Source: Prevotella sp. UBA3288
GTDB taxonomy: Bacteria; Bacteroidota; Bacteroidia; Bacteroidales; Bacteroidaceae
Length of the DNA stretch: 58,050 bases
NCBI GenBank assembly: GCA_002361655.1
Contig: DETM01000029.1
Coordinates: 561-58,610 of the forward strand
Reading direction: 5' to 3'
Below, piece after piece: positions 25,623 to 33,600 of the stretch (positions are counted from its first letter, which is position 1; each line of letters starts with the position of its first letter). The notes beneath the pieces were generated by a model that saw only the letters and a program-made list of their open reading frames with translations, searched no databases and was not told the origin of the DNA. The translations under genes and the position numbers were made by a program.

Positions 25623-28571
25623 ATGAAGACTGCTAATCGTATGATGAGAAGATTGATCGGCGCACTTTGCCTCGTCTGCGCTCTGACCGCTCATGGCCAG
25701 CAGGTCATCGACCTGGCTGGCATGTGGGATTTCGCCATGGGCGATGAGCCTGCGTACAACGACTATGTGATGCTGCCCGGGTCGATGCTGACCAACGACA
25801 AAGGCAACACCGTCAGTGTGGATACCAAGTGGACGGGGTCGCTCTACGACTCGTCGTTCTACTTCAATCCCTACATGGAGAAATACCGGCACGAGGGACG
25901 CATGAAATTCCCGTTCTTCCTGACACCGGAGAGACACTATGTGGGCAACGCCTGGTACCGGCGTACCATCTACGTGCCCGACGATTGGAAAAACCAGCGT
26001 ATCGTGCTCTTCCTGGAGCGGCCGCACATCGAGACGACGGTATTCGTCAATGGCAGGGAAGTGGGCCACCGGATGTCGCTCTCAGTGCCTCACGAGTACG
26101 ACGTGACGCGTTATGTGAAGGCCGGTGAGCGCAACGAGATTGCCATACGTGTCTACAACGGCATCGAGAATGTGTGCGTGGGGCAGGACTCCCACTCTGT
26201 GACCGACCAGACCCAGGGCAACTGGAACGGCATCGTGGGGCGCATCGAGTTGCAGGCGCAGTGGGAGCGGCTCAACATCGAGCATGTGCGGATCATTCCC
26301 GACATACCCATGCGGGTGCTGACCGTCGAAGTGCAACTCGACAATCATGTCGACGGCGTACGTTTCATGCCTTTGAGAGACTATCTGGTCAGTGCCGACA
26401 TACGGCCGCTGCACGACGGTCAGGTGGGAGCGAAACCTTTGCAGAGCCATTCGGTGGTGGCCGAGGGCGACAAGGTGAAGTTGATGTTTCTGCTCAACGA
26501 CCAGATGAAACTGTGGGATGAGTTCCATCCCAACCTCTACCGGTTGACAGTGCTGGCCGGCGAGACCGTCTACGAGATGCAGTTCGGTCTGCGCGACATC
26601 CGTATCAAGGACCGGCAGTTCTACATCAACGGCCGCCCCCTGTTTCTGCGTGGCACCGTGGAGAACTGCGTCTTTCCCGAGACCGGCTATCCGGCGATGG
26701 ACGAGGACGAGTGGATGCGTATCTTTAAGAAATGTAAGGAGTACGGGCTGAACCACGTGCGCTTTCACAGTTACTGTCCGCCAGAGGCTGCCTTCTGCGC
26801 TGCCGACCGGGTGGGTATCTACTTGCAACCGGAGGGGCCGTCGTGGCCTAACCACGGTGTGCGGCTGCGGCGTGGCATGGGCATCGACCAGTATCTGCTC
26901 GACGAGTCGAAACGTATCGTCGATACCTACGGCCATCACCCCTCGTTTGTGATGATGGCTGCAGGCAATGAGCCTGCCGGCGACTGGGTCAGATACTGCG
27001 ACGACTGGGTGAAGGCGATGCACGACTACGACTCGACGCGGGTTTATTGCGGTGCCTCTGTCGGTGGCGGCTGGGCCTGGGATAGCGGTTCGCAGTATCA
27101 TGTGAAGGGAGGTGCCCGTGGGCTTGACTGGGACCGTCGTGCCCCCGGCAGTGATGACGACTACTATAGCGGTATCGAATTTCCGCGTAATTATAAAGAC
27201 ACAGTGGCCAACCGTACACCGATTATCGCCCATGAGCAGGGGCAGTGGTGCGCCTTCCCCGACTTCAAGGAGATACCGCAATACACTGGGGCTTACAAAG
27301 CAGGTAATCTGGAAATCTTCCACGACCTGCTGCGCGACAACGGCATGGCCTCGCAGGCGGAGAAATTCCTCATGGCCAGCGGTCGACTGCAGACGCTCTG
27401 CTATAAGTACGAGATAGAGCGTAACCTGCGTACCAAAGACTATGCCGGCTTCCAACTGCTGGGGCTCAACGACTACAGCGGACAGGGCACGGCACTCGTC
27501 GGCGTGCTCAATGCCTTCTGGCGAGAGAAGGGCTACTGCACGGCCCGACAGTGGCGTGAGTTCTGCAGTCCGGTGGTGCTGCTGGCCCGATTCCCGAAGT
27601 TCGTCTATACCAACGACGAGATGCTGCAGGTGCCCGTCGAGATGATGAACGCCCTCTATGGCTCCCTGGCTGAAGGCAAGGCTCTCTGGCAGATATGGCG
27701 GGGCGACGGCTCACTCTATGCGGCCGATACCATCAGCACGGGTATCATCGCTGTCGGCAAGAATCATCCCTTGTGCACCGTCACCCGTTCGTTGGCCGAC
27801 ATCACGGAGCCTACGAAAATGACGCTGTCGGTCACTCTGGGCAATATCGCCAGCAACCGCTGGGACTTCTGGGTCTATCCGGCGGATGCCGGAGATTCTG
27901 AAGATTCTGGAATTACTGGACACTCCGGATTTTCCGGATATTCCGGAAACTCCGAAAAGTCCTTGATTTCCGAATACACCGAGTTGACCCCGGAGGCGCT
28001 GGAAGTCCTCAGGAAAGGCGGCACGGTGCTCCTCACGGCAGCCGGCAAGGTGACGCTGGGCAGCGATGTCAAGCAGACCTATCTGCCGGTGTTCTGGAAT
28101 ACTTCGTGGTTTAAGATGCGGCCTCCCCATACCACAGGTGCCACTATCGACACGGCGCATCCGCTGTTCAAGTATGGTTTCCCCACCGACGACTGGTCGA
28201 ACCTGAACTGGTGGGAACTGCTCAACAAGGCGCAGGTGATGAACCTACGCGAACTGCCGGCTGACTATCAGTCGCCCATCCAGCCCATCGACACGTGGCA
28301 TGTGTCGCGCAAACTGGGCATGCTCATCGAGGCCAGGGTGGGGAAGGGGCGTCTGCTCATGACCACCATGGATATCAGCAGCGACCTGAAACATCGTGTC
28401 GTTGCCCGTCAGATGCGCAAAGCCATCATCGCCTATATGCAGAGCGATGACTTCCGGCCTACGCTGACCCTCGACGCATCGACTGTCATCCACTTCTTTA
28501 CTGAGCAGGCACCGGCAGTGAATATGTTCACCAACGACTCGCCAGACGAACTGAAACCGAAAATCAAGTAA
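25623..28571 (+). CDS. GH2-family glycoside hydrolase, secreted
   Basis: 982 aa. A signal peptide ends near 'LTAHGQ'. A sugar-binding jelly-roll (about 30-210; 'YVGNAWYRRTIYVPDDW', 'VFVNGREVG') is followed by an immunoglobulin-like domain, then a TIM barrel starting 'RGTVENCVFPETGYPAM'. The acid/base is Glu450 in 'MAAGNEPAG' and the nucleophile is probably Glu538 in 'IIAHEQGQW'. Substrate could be a beta-galactoside or beta-glucuronide. Given the PL9, PL11 and GH35 neighbours, rhamnogalacturonan-I side chains are likely. Codons 758-784 are a 9-bp tandem repeat (27894-27974) encoding Ser-Gly-rich triplets, which reads as an inserted linker. It starts 26 bp after the GH35 stop. Confidence 0.85.
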   Translation: MKTANRMMRRLIGALCLVCALTAHGQQVIDLAGMWDFAMGDEPAYNDYVMLPGSMLTNDKGNTVSVDTKWTGSLYDSSFYFNPYMEKYRHEGRMKFPFFLTPERHYVGNAWYRRTIYVPDDWKNQRIVLFLERPHIETTVFVNGREVGHRMSLSVPHEYDVTRYVKAGERNEIAIRVYNGIENVCVGQDSHSVTDQTQGNWNGIVGRIELQAQWERLNIEHVRIIPDIPMRVLTVEVQLDNHVDGVRFMPLRDYLVSADIRPLHDGQVGAKPLQSHSVVAEGDKVKLMFLLNDQMKLWDEFHPNLYRLTVLAGETVYEMQFGLRDIRIKDRQFYINGRPLFLRGTVENCVFPETGYPAMDEDEWMRIFKKCKEYGLNHVRFHSYCPPEAAFCAADRVGIYLQPEGPSWPNHGVRLRRGMGIDQYLLDESKRIVDTYGHHPSFVMMAAGNEPAGDWVRYCDDWVKAMHDYDSTRVYCGASVGGGWAWDSGSQYHVKGGARGLDWDRRAPGSDDDYYSGIEFPRNYKDTVANRTPIIAHEQGQWCAFPDFKEIPQYTGAYKAGNLEIFHDLLRDNGMASQAEKFLMASGRLQTLCYKYEIERNLRTKDYAGFQLLGLNDYSGQGTALVGVLNAFWREKGYCTARQWREFCSPVVLLARFPKFVYTNDEMLQVPVEMMNALYGSLAEGKALWQIWRGDGSLYAADTISTGIIAVGKNHPLCTVTRSLADITEPTKMTLSVTLGNIASNRWDFWVYPADAGDSEDSGITGHSGFSGYSGNSEKSLISEYTELTPEALEVLRKGGTVLLTAAGKVTLGSDVKQTYLPVFWNTSWFKMRPPHTTGATIDTAHPLFKYGFPTDDWSNLNWWELLNKAQVMNLRELPADYQSPIQPIDTWHVSRKLGMLIEARVGKGRLLMTTMDISSDLKHRVVARQMRKAIIAYMQSDDFRPTLTLDASTVIHFFTEQAPAVNMFTNDSPDELKPKIK
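27894..27974. repeat. Nine copies of a 9-bp repeat inside the GH2 gene
   Basis: Nine units with consensus NATTCCGGA or NATTCTGAA run in frame and encode triplets such as DSG, HSG, FSG and YSG. Unit length equals that of the GGGCCAATG-type arrays elsewhere in the window, but the sequence differs. Confidence 0.9.
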
Positions 28572-28575
28572 AATA

Positions 28576-28629
28576 TTTGGTGATGTCACAGGAATTGTCT
28601 ATATTTGCAACCACAAATATAGACAATTC
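28576..28629 (+). promoter_or_regulatory. Promoter embedded in a perfect 16-bp palindrome
   Basis: TTTG (28576-28579), 20 bp, TATATTTG (28600-28607). The -7 box is the end of the left arm of a perfect inverted repeat: GAATTGTCTATATTTG (28592-28607), a 6-nt loop, and the complementary arm at 28614-28629. The palindrome spans the -7 box and the expected start site, so it may be an operator, or the transcript may begin within a hairpin. Confidence 0.7.
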
Positions 28630-28649
28630 TCTTTAAAGGACAGTTAGTT

Positions 28650-29117
28650 ATGAAGAAATGTACGAATTGCGGAGCCGAAGTGGCTGATGGAGCACTATGG
28701 TGTCCACAGTGTGGCGCTGACGTCGGTAATGAACAACCGCAGCCGACCCCTGTTGCTCATGCCGAGCCTGTGGTCGTTCAGTCTCAGGGCTCATCTCAGG
28801 AGCAGCAACCTCGTCAGCGTCCGCGTCGTCGCCCGTTGTTTATCCCCAAGCAGGAAGAAAACACGTTGGGCCTGGTCAGTTTTATACTCACCATGGTGGC
28901 GCTGTTCGGTTTGCTGACCACCAGTTGGATAGGCATAGGCTTCATCTTCCTGGTCGCCTTCCCTATCACCATGCTCCTGGGGTTCATTGCGATGTTTAAG
29001 AAACCGCGTGGCTTTGCCGTGGCAGCCTTTATCATCTCGCTGTTGGCCAATCTGGGCACGCTGATCGTACTTCTGTTCTTCGGCGCCCTCTTCGGTGCCA
29101 TCTTCTCCAGCATGTAA
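28650..29117 (+). CDS. Zinc-ribbon membrane protein
   Basis: 155 aa. The N-terminus is a zinc ribbon with two CxxC pairs ('CTNCGAEVADGALWCPQCG'). A Pro/Gln/Arg-rich linker (about 30-70) follows, then two or three hydrophobic helices ('LVSFILTMVALFGLLT', 'IGFIFLVAFPITMLLGFIA', 'VAAFIISLLANLGTLIVLL'), similar to DUF4190-type small membrane proteins. Function is unknown. It has its own promoter (28576) within a palindrome and is convergent with dsbD, with a strong hairpin between. Confidence 0.75.
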   Translation: MKKCTNCGAEVADGALWCPQCGADVGNEQPQPTPVAHAEPVVVQSQGSSQEQQPRQRPRRRPLFIPKQEENTLGLVSFILTMVALFGLLTTSWIGIGFIFLVAFPITMLLGFIAMFKKPRGFAVAAFIISLLANLGTLIVLLFFGALFGAIFSSM

Positions 29118-29121
29118 ACGA

Positions 29122-29157
29122 CAGGGATTCCTTGGCGTATAAGCGAAGGAATCCCTG
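29122..29157. terminator. Bidirectional hairpin terminator
   Basis: A perfect 12-bp stem, CAGGGATTCCTT (29122-29133) with AAGGAATCCCTG (29146-29157), 12-nt loop, T-rich on the plus side. It sits between convergent genes. Confidence 0.8.
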
Positions 29158-29163
29158 ATTTGG

Positions 29164-29205
29164 CATTGTGAGGCCCGGACGACCTTGACATTGTGAGGCC
29201 CGGAC
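29164..29205. repeat. 17-bp direct repeat next to the dsbD stop
   Basis: CATTGTGAGGCCCGGAC occurs at 29164-29180 and 29189-29205. The second copy runs into the dsbD stop codon. Confidence 0.75.
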
Positions 29206-31325
29206 TATCGCGTCAGTCCTGTCTTCAGGAACTGCAGGTAGCCGTCGATGTCTTCATCGAAGCCGCGACTGCCGGTCAGGGGCTGTCCGGTGGCCGCGTC
29301 GAGTATCACGTAGAAGGGCTGGGCGTTGGCACCGAACTTATGGCTCTGCAGATAACTCCATTTGGCCCCGATGGTGCGCAAGGTCTTAGTGCCGCCCTGT
29401 TCGTCGACGACCTCCATCGGTTCCGGCAGCGCCGTCTTGTCGTCGACATAGAGCGAGATGAGCACGAAGTCGTTGGTCAGCATCTCAGCCACACGGGGGT
29501 CGGTCCATACAGCAGCCTCCATCTTACGACAGTTCACGCAACCGAAGCCGGTGAAGTCGATCAGCACCGGCTTACCCTCGGCACGGGCAGCAGCCATGCC
29601 CTGTTCGTAGTCGGTGAAGCGTGCCTCAACCACCTTGCTGTTCAGGTTGAAGTCCTGTGTGTTCATCGGTGGTGCAAAGGCACTGATGGCCTTACACGGT
29701 GCGCCCCACAGGCCGGGCACCATATAGACGGCGAAGGCCAGCGACACCAGTCCGCCCATGATGCAAGCCACGGGCATCGGCTTGTGCAGGTTGCCGCCAA
29801 TCTCGTCTTCCCGGAATTTCAGCCAGCCGCAGAGGTAGGCGCCCAGCAGCGCAAAGATGACAATCCACAGCGAGATGAACACCTCGCGGTCCAGCAGATG
29901 CCAGCCGTAGGCCAGGTCGGCCACGGAGAAGAACTTCAGGGCGAAGGCCAGTTCGATGAAGCCCAGCACAATCTTGATGGTCGTCATCCATGAACCGGAC
30001 TTCGGGGCTTGTTTGAGCCACGAGGGGAACAGGGCAAAGAGTGTGAAGGGCAGTGCCAGGGCTATGGCGAAGCCCAGCATGCCCACGGCCGGTGCCAGCC
30101 AGTTGCCGCTGGTCGTCGTCTCTACGAGCAGCAGTCCGATGATGGGTGCCGTGCACGAGAAAGATACCAGCACCAGGGTGAACGCCATCAGGAAGATGGA
30201 AGATAAAGAGTGGAACGTGAAGCATGAAGCGTTGGCTGCCGCTTTGGCGGAGAACTTCTCGCTCTTCTGGTCTACCTTGGTGGCCCAACTGTCGGGCAAT
30301 TTGATTTCAAACCATCCGAAGAACGACAGGGCGAAGACTACGAGGAGCACAAACAGGAAGATGTTGAAGACGGCATTCGTCGACATCGCATTGAGCGTGT
30401 CGCTGCCGAAGAGGGCGGTCACGCAGAGTCCCAGCCCCAGGTAGATCACGATGATGCTCAGGCCGTAGGTGATGGCATCGCGGATGCCTTTCTTCTTGTC
30501 GGTCTTGGCCCGTTTCAGAAAGAACGATACCGTCATCGGTATGATGGGCCAGATGCAGGGCATACACACCGCCAACAGACCGCCGACGAATCCCGCCAGC
30601 AGGATATAGGCTAACGACTGGTCGGCGATGTTGTCGCCGCTGGCCAGGGCACGGAGTTCGGCGACGACTGGTTGCCAGAGGTCTGCCGTCTCCGAACGCT
30701 CCTCGCCTGTGGTGGCTTGCGTGGCTGTTGCGGCAGTATCTGTCATTGCCGTGTCCGCCAGTCCCTGTATGGCTGTCTCTCCCTGTTGGGAAAGCGTTGC
30801 GGTGACTGCTTCATGTTGGGGCGCAGCGGGAGCCGCTTCCTGTCGGGGAGCAGCAGCGGGTGCCTCCCCGCTCTTCTTAAACGCAACCTCCGACGGTGGC
30901 AGGCAACTCTTGTCGTTGCAGGCCCCGTACTCCAGATAGCAGTCGATGTCGTAACGGGGCTGGGTGAAGCGTATCTTCTGGACGAAGGTCACCGAGCGTT
31001 CGAAATATTTCAGTTCCATGCCGAACATCTCGTCATACTTCTTGATCTCGTTGCCGCGAGCCGTCAGCGGGCCCACTGTTTCGGCACCTTCTATCTTGTT
31101 CACGTTGAACGTGGCCTCGATGGGACCGTCCTGGCCTAGGTTGGTCGAGTAGACGTGCCATCCGTCGTCGATGGTTGCCTGGAAGATAATCTCGGCCCCG
31201 TTGCCTCCTGTCGTCTTCAGTTCCGAACGGAAATGCACGGGGTCCATCATCTGCGCTTCTGCTTCCAGCACATGGCTAATGGCGGCAATTAAGAGGGGGA
31301 GCGTAAGTAGAAGTCTTCTCATCAT
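29205..31325 (-). CDS. dsbD: Thiol:disulfide interchange protein DsbD
   Basis: 706 aa from ATG 31325 (or 31322), where a signal peptide starts ('MMRRLLLTLPLLIAAISH'); upstream in-frame codons lie in the promoter. The three DsbD parts are present. An N-terminal domain includes 'DDGWHVYSTNLGQDGP'. The eight-helix transmembrane core contains conserved cysteines ('AVCMPCIWPIIPMTV', 'FSCTAPIIG'). The C-terminal thioredoxin domain has Cys596-Val-Asn-Cys599 in 'DFTGFGCVNCRKME'. It moves electrons from cytoplasmic thioredoxin to periplasmic thiol proteins. A low-complexity Ala/Thr linker (about 180-240) joins the first domain to the membrane core. Confidence 0.92.
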   Translation of the reverse strand: MMRRLLLTLPLLIAAISHVLEAEAQMMDPVHFRSELKTTGGNGAEIIFQATIDDGWHVYSTNLGQDGPIEATFNVNKIEGAETVGPLTARGNEIKKYDEMFGMELKYFERSVTFVQKIRFTQPRYDIDCYLEYGACNDKSCLPPSEVAFKKSGEAPAAAPRQEAAPAAPQHEAVTATLSQQGETAIQGLADTAMTDTAATATQATTGEERSETADLWQPVVAELRALASGDNIADQSLAYILLAGFVGGLLAVCMPCIWPIIPMTVSFFLKRAKTDKKKGIRDAITYGLSIIVIYLGLGLCVTALFGSDTLNAMSTNAVFNIFLFVLLVVFALSFFGWFEIKLPDSWATKVDQKSEKFSAKAAANASCFTFHSLSSIFLMAFTLVLVSFSCTAPIIGLLLVETTTSGNWLAPAVGMLGFAIALALPFTLFALFPSWLKQAPKSGSWMTTIKIVLGFIELAFALKFFSVADLAYGWHLLDREVFISLWIVIFALLGAYLCGWLKFREDEIGGNLHKPMPVACIMGGLVSLAFAVYMVPGLWGAPCKAISAFAPPMNTQDFNLNSKVVEARFTDYEQGMAAARAEGKPVLIDFTGFGCVNCRKMEAAVWTDPRVAEMLTNDFVLISLYVDDKTALPEPMEVVDEQGGTKTLRTIGAKWSYLQSHKFGANAQPFYVILDAATGQPLTGSRGFDEDIDGYLQFLKTGLTR

Positions 31326-31343
31326 TAGTTTGGTTTTTGATTG

Positions 31344-31351
31344 CAAAGATA
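31344..31351 (-). promoter_or_regulatory. -7 box of dsbD
   Basis: TATCTTTG on the minus strand (CAAAGATA on plus). It is within a near-perfect tandem duplication of 'GATTGCAAAGATAATGT' (31340-31380), so a second, weaker copy of the box lies upstream. Confidence 0.5.
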
Positions 31352-31390
31352 ATGTAAAAAATGATTGCAAGGATAATGTGGAAAACAAGA

Positions 31391-31423
31391 ATCGGGGCAA
31401 ACCTGTTCATTGAATGCCCCGAT
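31391..31423 (-). terminator. Terminator of the coiled-coil lipoprotein gene
   Basis: Perfect 9-bp inverted repeat ATCGGGGCA / TGCCCCGAT with a 15-nt loop, followed on the minus strand by a T-rich stretch. Confidence 0.65.
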
Positions 31424-31455
31424 CTGTTTTGCAAGTCAATTTGGCTGTGGCGTGA

Positions 31456-32043
31456 TTAGAAGCCCAGTTTCTTGGCAGCCTCGTTGATCTTCTCGTTGGC
31501 CTTGTCGGCAGCCTCGTTGATCTTCTCGTTGGCCTTCTGGTTGGCCTCGTCGATGGTCTGGTTGACCTTCTCCTCAACGGCGCTCTGGGCCTCGTCCACC
31601 TGCTGGTCGATGGCATCGCTCACGGTGCTCTCCAGCGAGTCCTTCAGACCCTCGGCAGCCTGCTGGGCGTTGTCGATGACGCTCTGTCCGGCGGTCAGCG
31701 TGCTGATCACGGTCTCGGCGGGGGTGTTCACCAGTGTGGTCACCAGGCCCTGAGCCACGGCGTTGTCGCCAACGAGGGCGACGATCTTCTCCTGGTTCTC
31801 CTTCACGAACTCTTGAACCTTGGCCACATAGGTCTTGGCGGCCTCGGGATCCTTGGCTACGAGTTCGGCGATCTTCTCCTGGGCGGTAGCCAGGGAGCCT
31901 TGTACGCCGGAAGCGTCACCAGACTCCAACTGGGCTTTCAGATCTTCTACTAAGGCGTTAGCCTCTTCGTTCTGTGCACCATCGGTGCAGGCTGCAAATG
32001 TCAGCGACAGGGCTGCCACAGCGATTGCGAAAACTTTTTTCAT
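31456..32043 (-). CDS. Alanine-rich coiled-coil lipoprotein
   Basis: 195 aa. A lipoprotein signal peptide with lipobox 'LTFAAC' (Cys19) is followed by 'TDGAQNEE'. The rest is an Ala/Glu/Lys-rich helical, probably coiled-coil rod, reminiscent of apolipophorin-like or LEA-like proteins. The C-terminus contains an 11-residue repeat ('ANEKINEAADK' twice), encoded by a 33-bp tandem DNA repeat at about 31473-31540. It likely sits in the outer membrane or periplasm. I do not recognise a specific family. It has a full promoter and its own terminator, so it is monocistronic. Confidence 0.75.
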   Translation of the reverse strand: MKKVFAIAVAALSLTFAACTDGAQNEEANALVEDLKAQLESGDASGVQGSLATAQEKIAELVAKDPEAAKTYVAKVQEFVKENQEKIVALVGDNAVAQGLVTTLVNTPAETVISTLTAGQSVIDNAQQAAEGLKDSLESTVSDAIDQQVDEAQSAVEEKVNQTIDEANQKANEKINEAADKANEKINEAAKKLGF

Positions 32044-32093
32044 TTCTTTGCTTTTTTGTTACTTAAAATGTTCGATAAACGAGTTATCGGTGG

Positions 32094-32125
32094 CAAAATT
32101 AAGAAAATATGTTGAATTATGCAAA
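32094..32125 (-). promoter_or_regulatory. Promoter of the coiled-coil lipoprotein gene
   Basis: On the minus strand TTTG (32125-32122), exactly 20 bp, TAATTTTG (32101-32094). It is divergent from the ROK promoter, whose -33 box lies only 16 bp away. Confidence 0.7.
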
Positions 32126-32141
32126 GAAAAACGGCAAATCC

Positions 32142-32173
32142 TTTGGCATTTCCCGAAATAATACCTATTTTTG
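32142..32173 (+). promoter_or_regulatory. Promoter of the ROK-men operon
   Basis: TTTG (32142-32145), exactly 20 bp, TATTTTTG (32166-32173), 34 bp before the ATG. It should drive ROK, menI, menF and menD. Confidence 0.75.
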
Positions 32174-32207
32174 CAGTCATAATCTAACTTTTTGACCTAA
32201 TCTTAAT

Positions 32208-33188
32208 ATGATTGAAGGAACAATAAAATCGCGAGTGGTGGGTGTTGGCCTCAGTGTAGAGCGCACGGTATTTGCCATTGTTGACATGCGTGGGACGATT
32301 ATCGCCCAGGATGAGTTTTCGACGACCGACTATCCTAATGTCAATGACTACGCCGCCCACTTGAGCGAGAGCATCTTGAAACTGGTAGAGGATAATGGTG
32401 GATACGAGACCATACGCTCGGTTGGTATCAGCGCACCGAGTGGCAACTTTAAGACCGGTTGCATCGAGTATCCGCCTAACCTGCCATGGAAGGGGTCGAC
32501 ACCGTTGGCTGCCATGCTGCGCGACCGTCTCGGACTGGCCGTGGCTCTGGGCAATAATGCCCATGTGAGGGCGCTGGGCGAATATGTCTACGGTGCTGCC
32601 CATGGCTTGCGGGACTTCATCTTCATCAATATCGGCCACGGTGTAGGCAGTGCCATCTTTACAAAGGGGAAGTTCTACCTGGGGGCCGATGGCTTTTCGG
32701 GCGAGGTTGGCCATACGTGTCTCGTGCACGACGGCCGTCTCTGCGGCTGTGGCAACAAGGGCTGTCTGGAGGCTTATGTGGGTACCAAAGGTGTCGTCCG
32801 CACGGCAAAAGAGATACTGGAGCGCGACCCGCGTCCGTCGCTGATGCGAGAGCGTGAGATTAAGAGTCCGCACGACATATTCCGGTGTTGTGAAGAGGGC
32901 GATGAACTGGCCGTGATGGTGTTCCATGAGGTGGGCATCCAACTGGGTATCGGCATGGCCAACTATGCCTCGATCCTCAATCCCGATGCCTTGGTGATCG
33001 GTGGCGGCATCACCCACGCAGGCCGTTGGTTGCTCGAACCGGCCAGCCATTCGTTCGAGGAGCATGTGTTCCACAACCTTAAGGGCAAGGTGAAGTTGCT
33101 CATCAGCATCCTCAACGACGAGGAGCGCGACGTGCTCGGTGCCGGTGCACTGGCATGGGAGGTGAAGGAGTATTCGTTGTTTATCTGA
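32208..33188 (+). CDS. ROK-family protein lacking kinase signature residues
   Basis: 326 aa. The ROK fold is clear from the zinc motif 'GRLCGCGNKGCLEAYVG' (about 177-193) and 'FSGEVGHTCL' (about 163-172). Two kinase features are altered. The N-terminal phosphate loop DxGGT is replaced by 'GVGLSVERTVFAIVD', and the catalytic Asp of the usual NDA motif is Asn117 in 'ALGNNAHVRALGE'. There is no helix-turn-helix. It may be a sugar-binding regulator or a degenerate glucokinase. Many annotation pipelines would call it glucokinase. It heads the menaquinone operon with a gap of one base to menI. Confidence 0.75.
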   Translation: MIEGTIKSRVVGVGLSVERTVFAIVDMRGTIIAQDEFSTTDYPNVNDYAAHLSESILKLVEDNGGYETIRSVGISAPSGNFKTGCIEYPPNLPWKGSTPLAAMLRDRLGLAVALGNNAHVRALGEYVYGAAHGLRDFIFINIGHGVGSAIFTKGKFYLGADGFSGEVGHTCLVHDGRLCGCGNKGCLEAYVGTKGVVRTAKEILERDPRPSLMREREIKSPHDIFRCCEEGDELAVMVFHEVGIQLGIGMANYASILNPDALVIGGGITHAGRWLLEPASHSFEEHVFHNLKGKVKLLISILNDEERDVLGAGALAWEVKEYSLFI

Positions 33189-33189
33189 T

Positions 33190-33600
33190 ATGAATGTAGA
33201 CAGAATAAAGAAGATCATTGAGTCAATGCCAAATATGAGTACCGCCCTCGGGATGGAGTTCATCTCCACACCCGAGGACGATACGTGTATGGCCCGTATG
33301 AAGGTCGATGAGCGCAACCGGCAGCCTTTCGGATTCCTGAGCGGCGGAGCCTCGCTGGCATTGGCAGAAAATGTGGCCGGCGTCGGCTCGTCGTCGCTCT
33401 GCGAAGGCTGTGCCTGCGTGGGCATCGAGGTCAGCGGCAGCCATGTGAAGGCGGTGGTCGAGGGCGACACCGTGACGGCTACGGCTCGCCTGCTACATCA
33501 GGGGACGACCCTCCACGTCTGGAATGTGGATATCAGGGATACATCGGGCGACCTGATCTCTAATGTGCGTGTCACCAATTATATTATCAGGCAGAAATGA
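33190..33600 (+). CDS. Hotdog-fold thioesterase, likely DHNA-CoA hydrolase
   Basis: 136 aa. The PaaI/MenI-type hotdog pattern is visible: 'NRQPFGFLSGGASLALAEN' on the central helix, then 'VGIEVSGSHVKAVVEGDTV'. Members of this family release 1,4-dihydroxy-2-naphthoate from its CoA ester in menaquinone synthesis. The position directly before menF and menD, with a 4-base stop/start overlap to menF, supports that role over a general thioesterase. The family call is from sequence and the substrate is inferred from context. Confidence 0.8.
   Translation: MNVDRIKKIIESMPNMSTALGMEFISTPEDDTCMARMKVDERNRQPFGFLSGGASLALAENVAGVGSSSLCEGCACVGIEVSGSHVKAVVEGDTVTATARLLHQGTTLHVWNVDIRDTSGDLISNVRVTNYIIRQK

Noticed and set aside
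32208..33188. Plain glucokinase call for the ROK protein
   Set aside because: The phosphate loop and catalytic Asp are both replaced, so kinase activity is doubtful.
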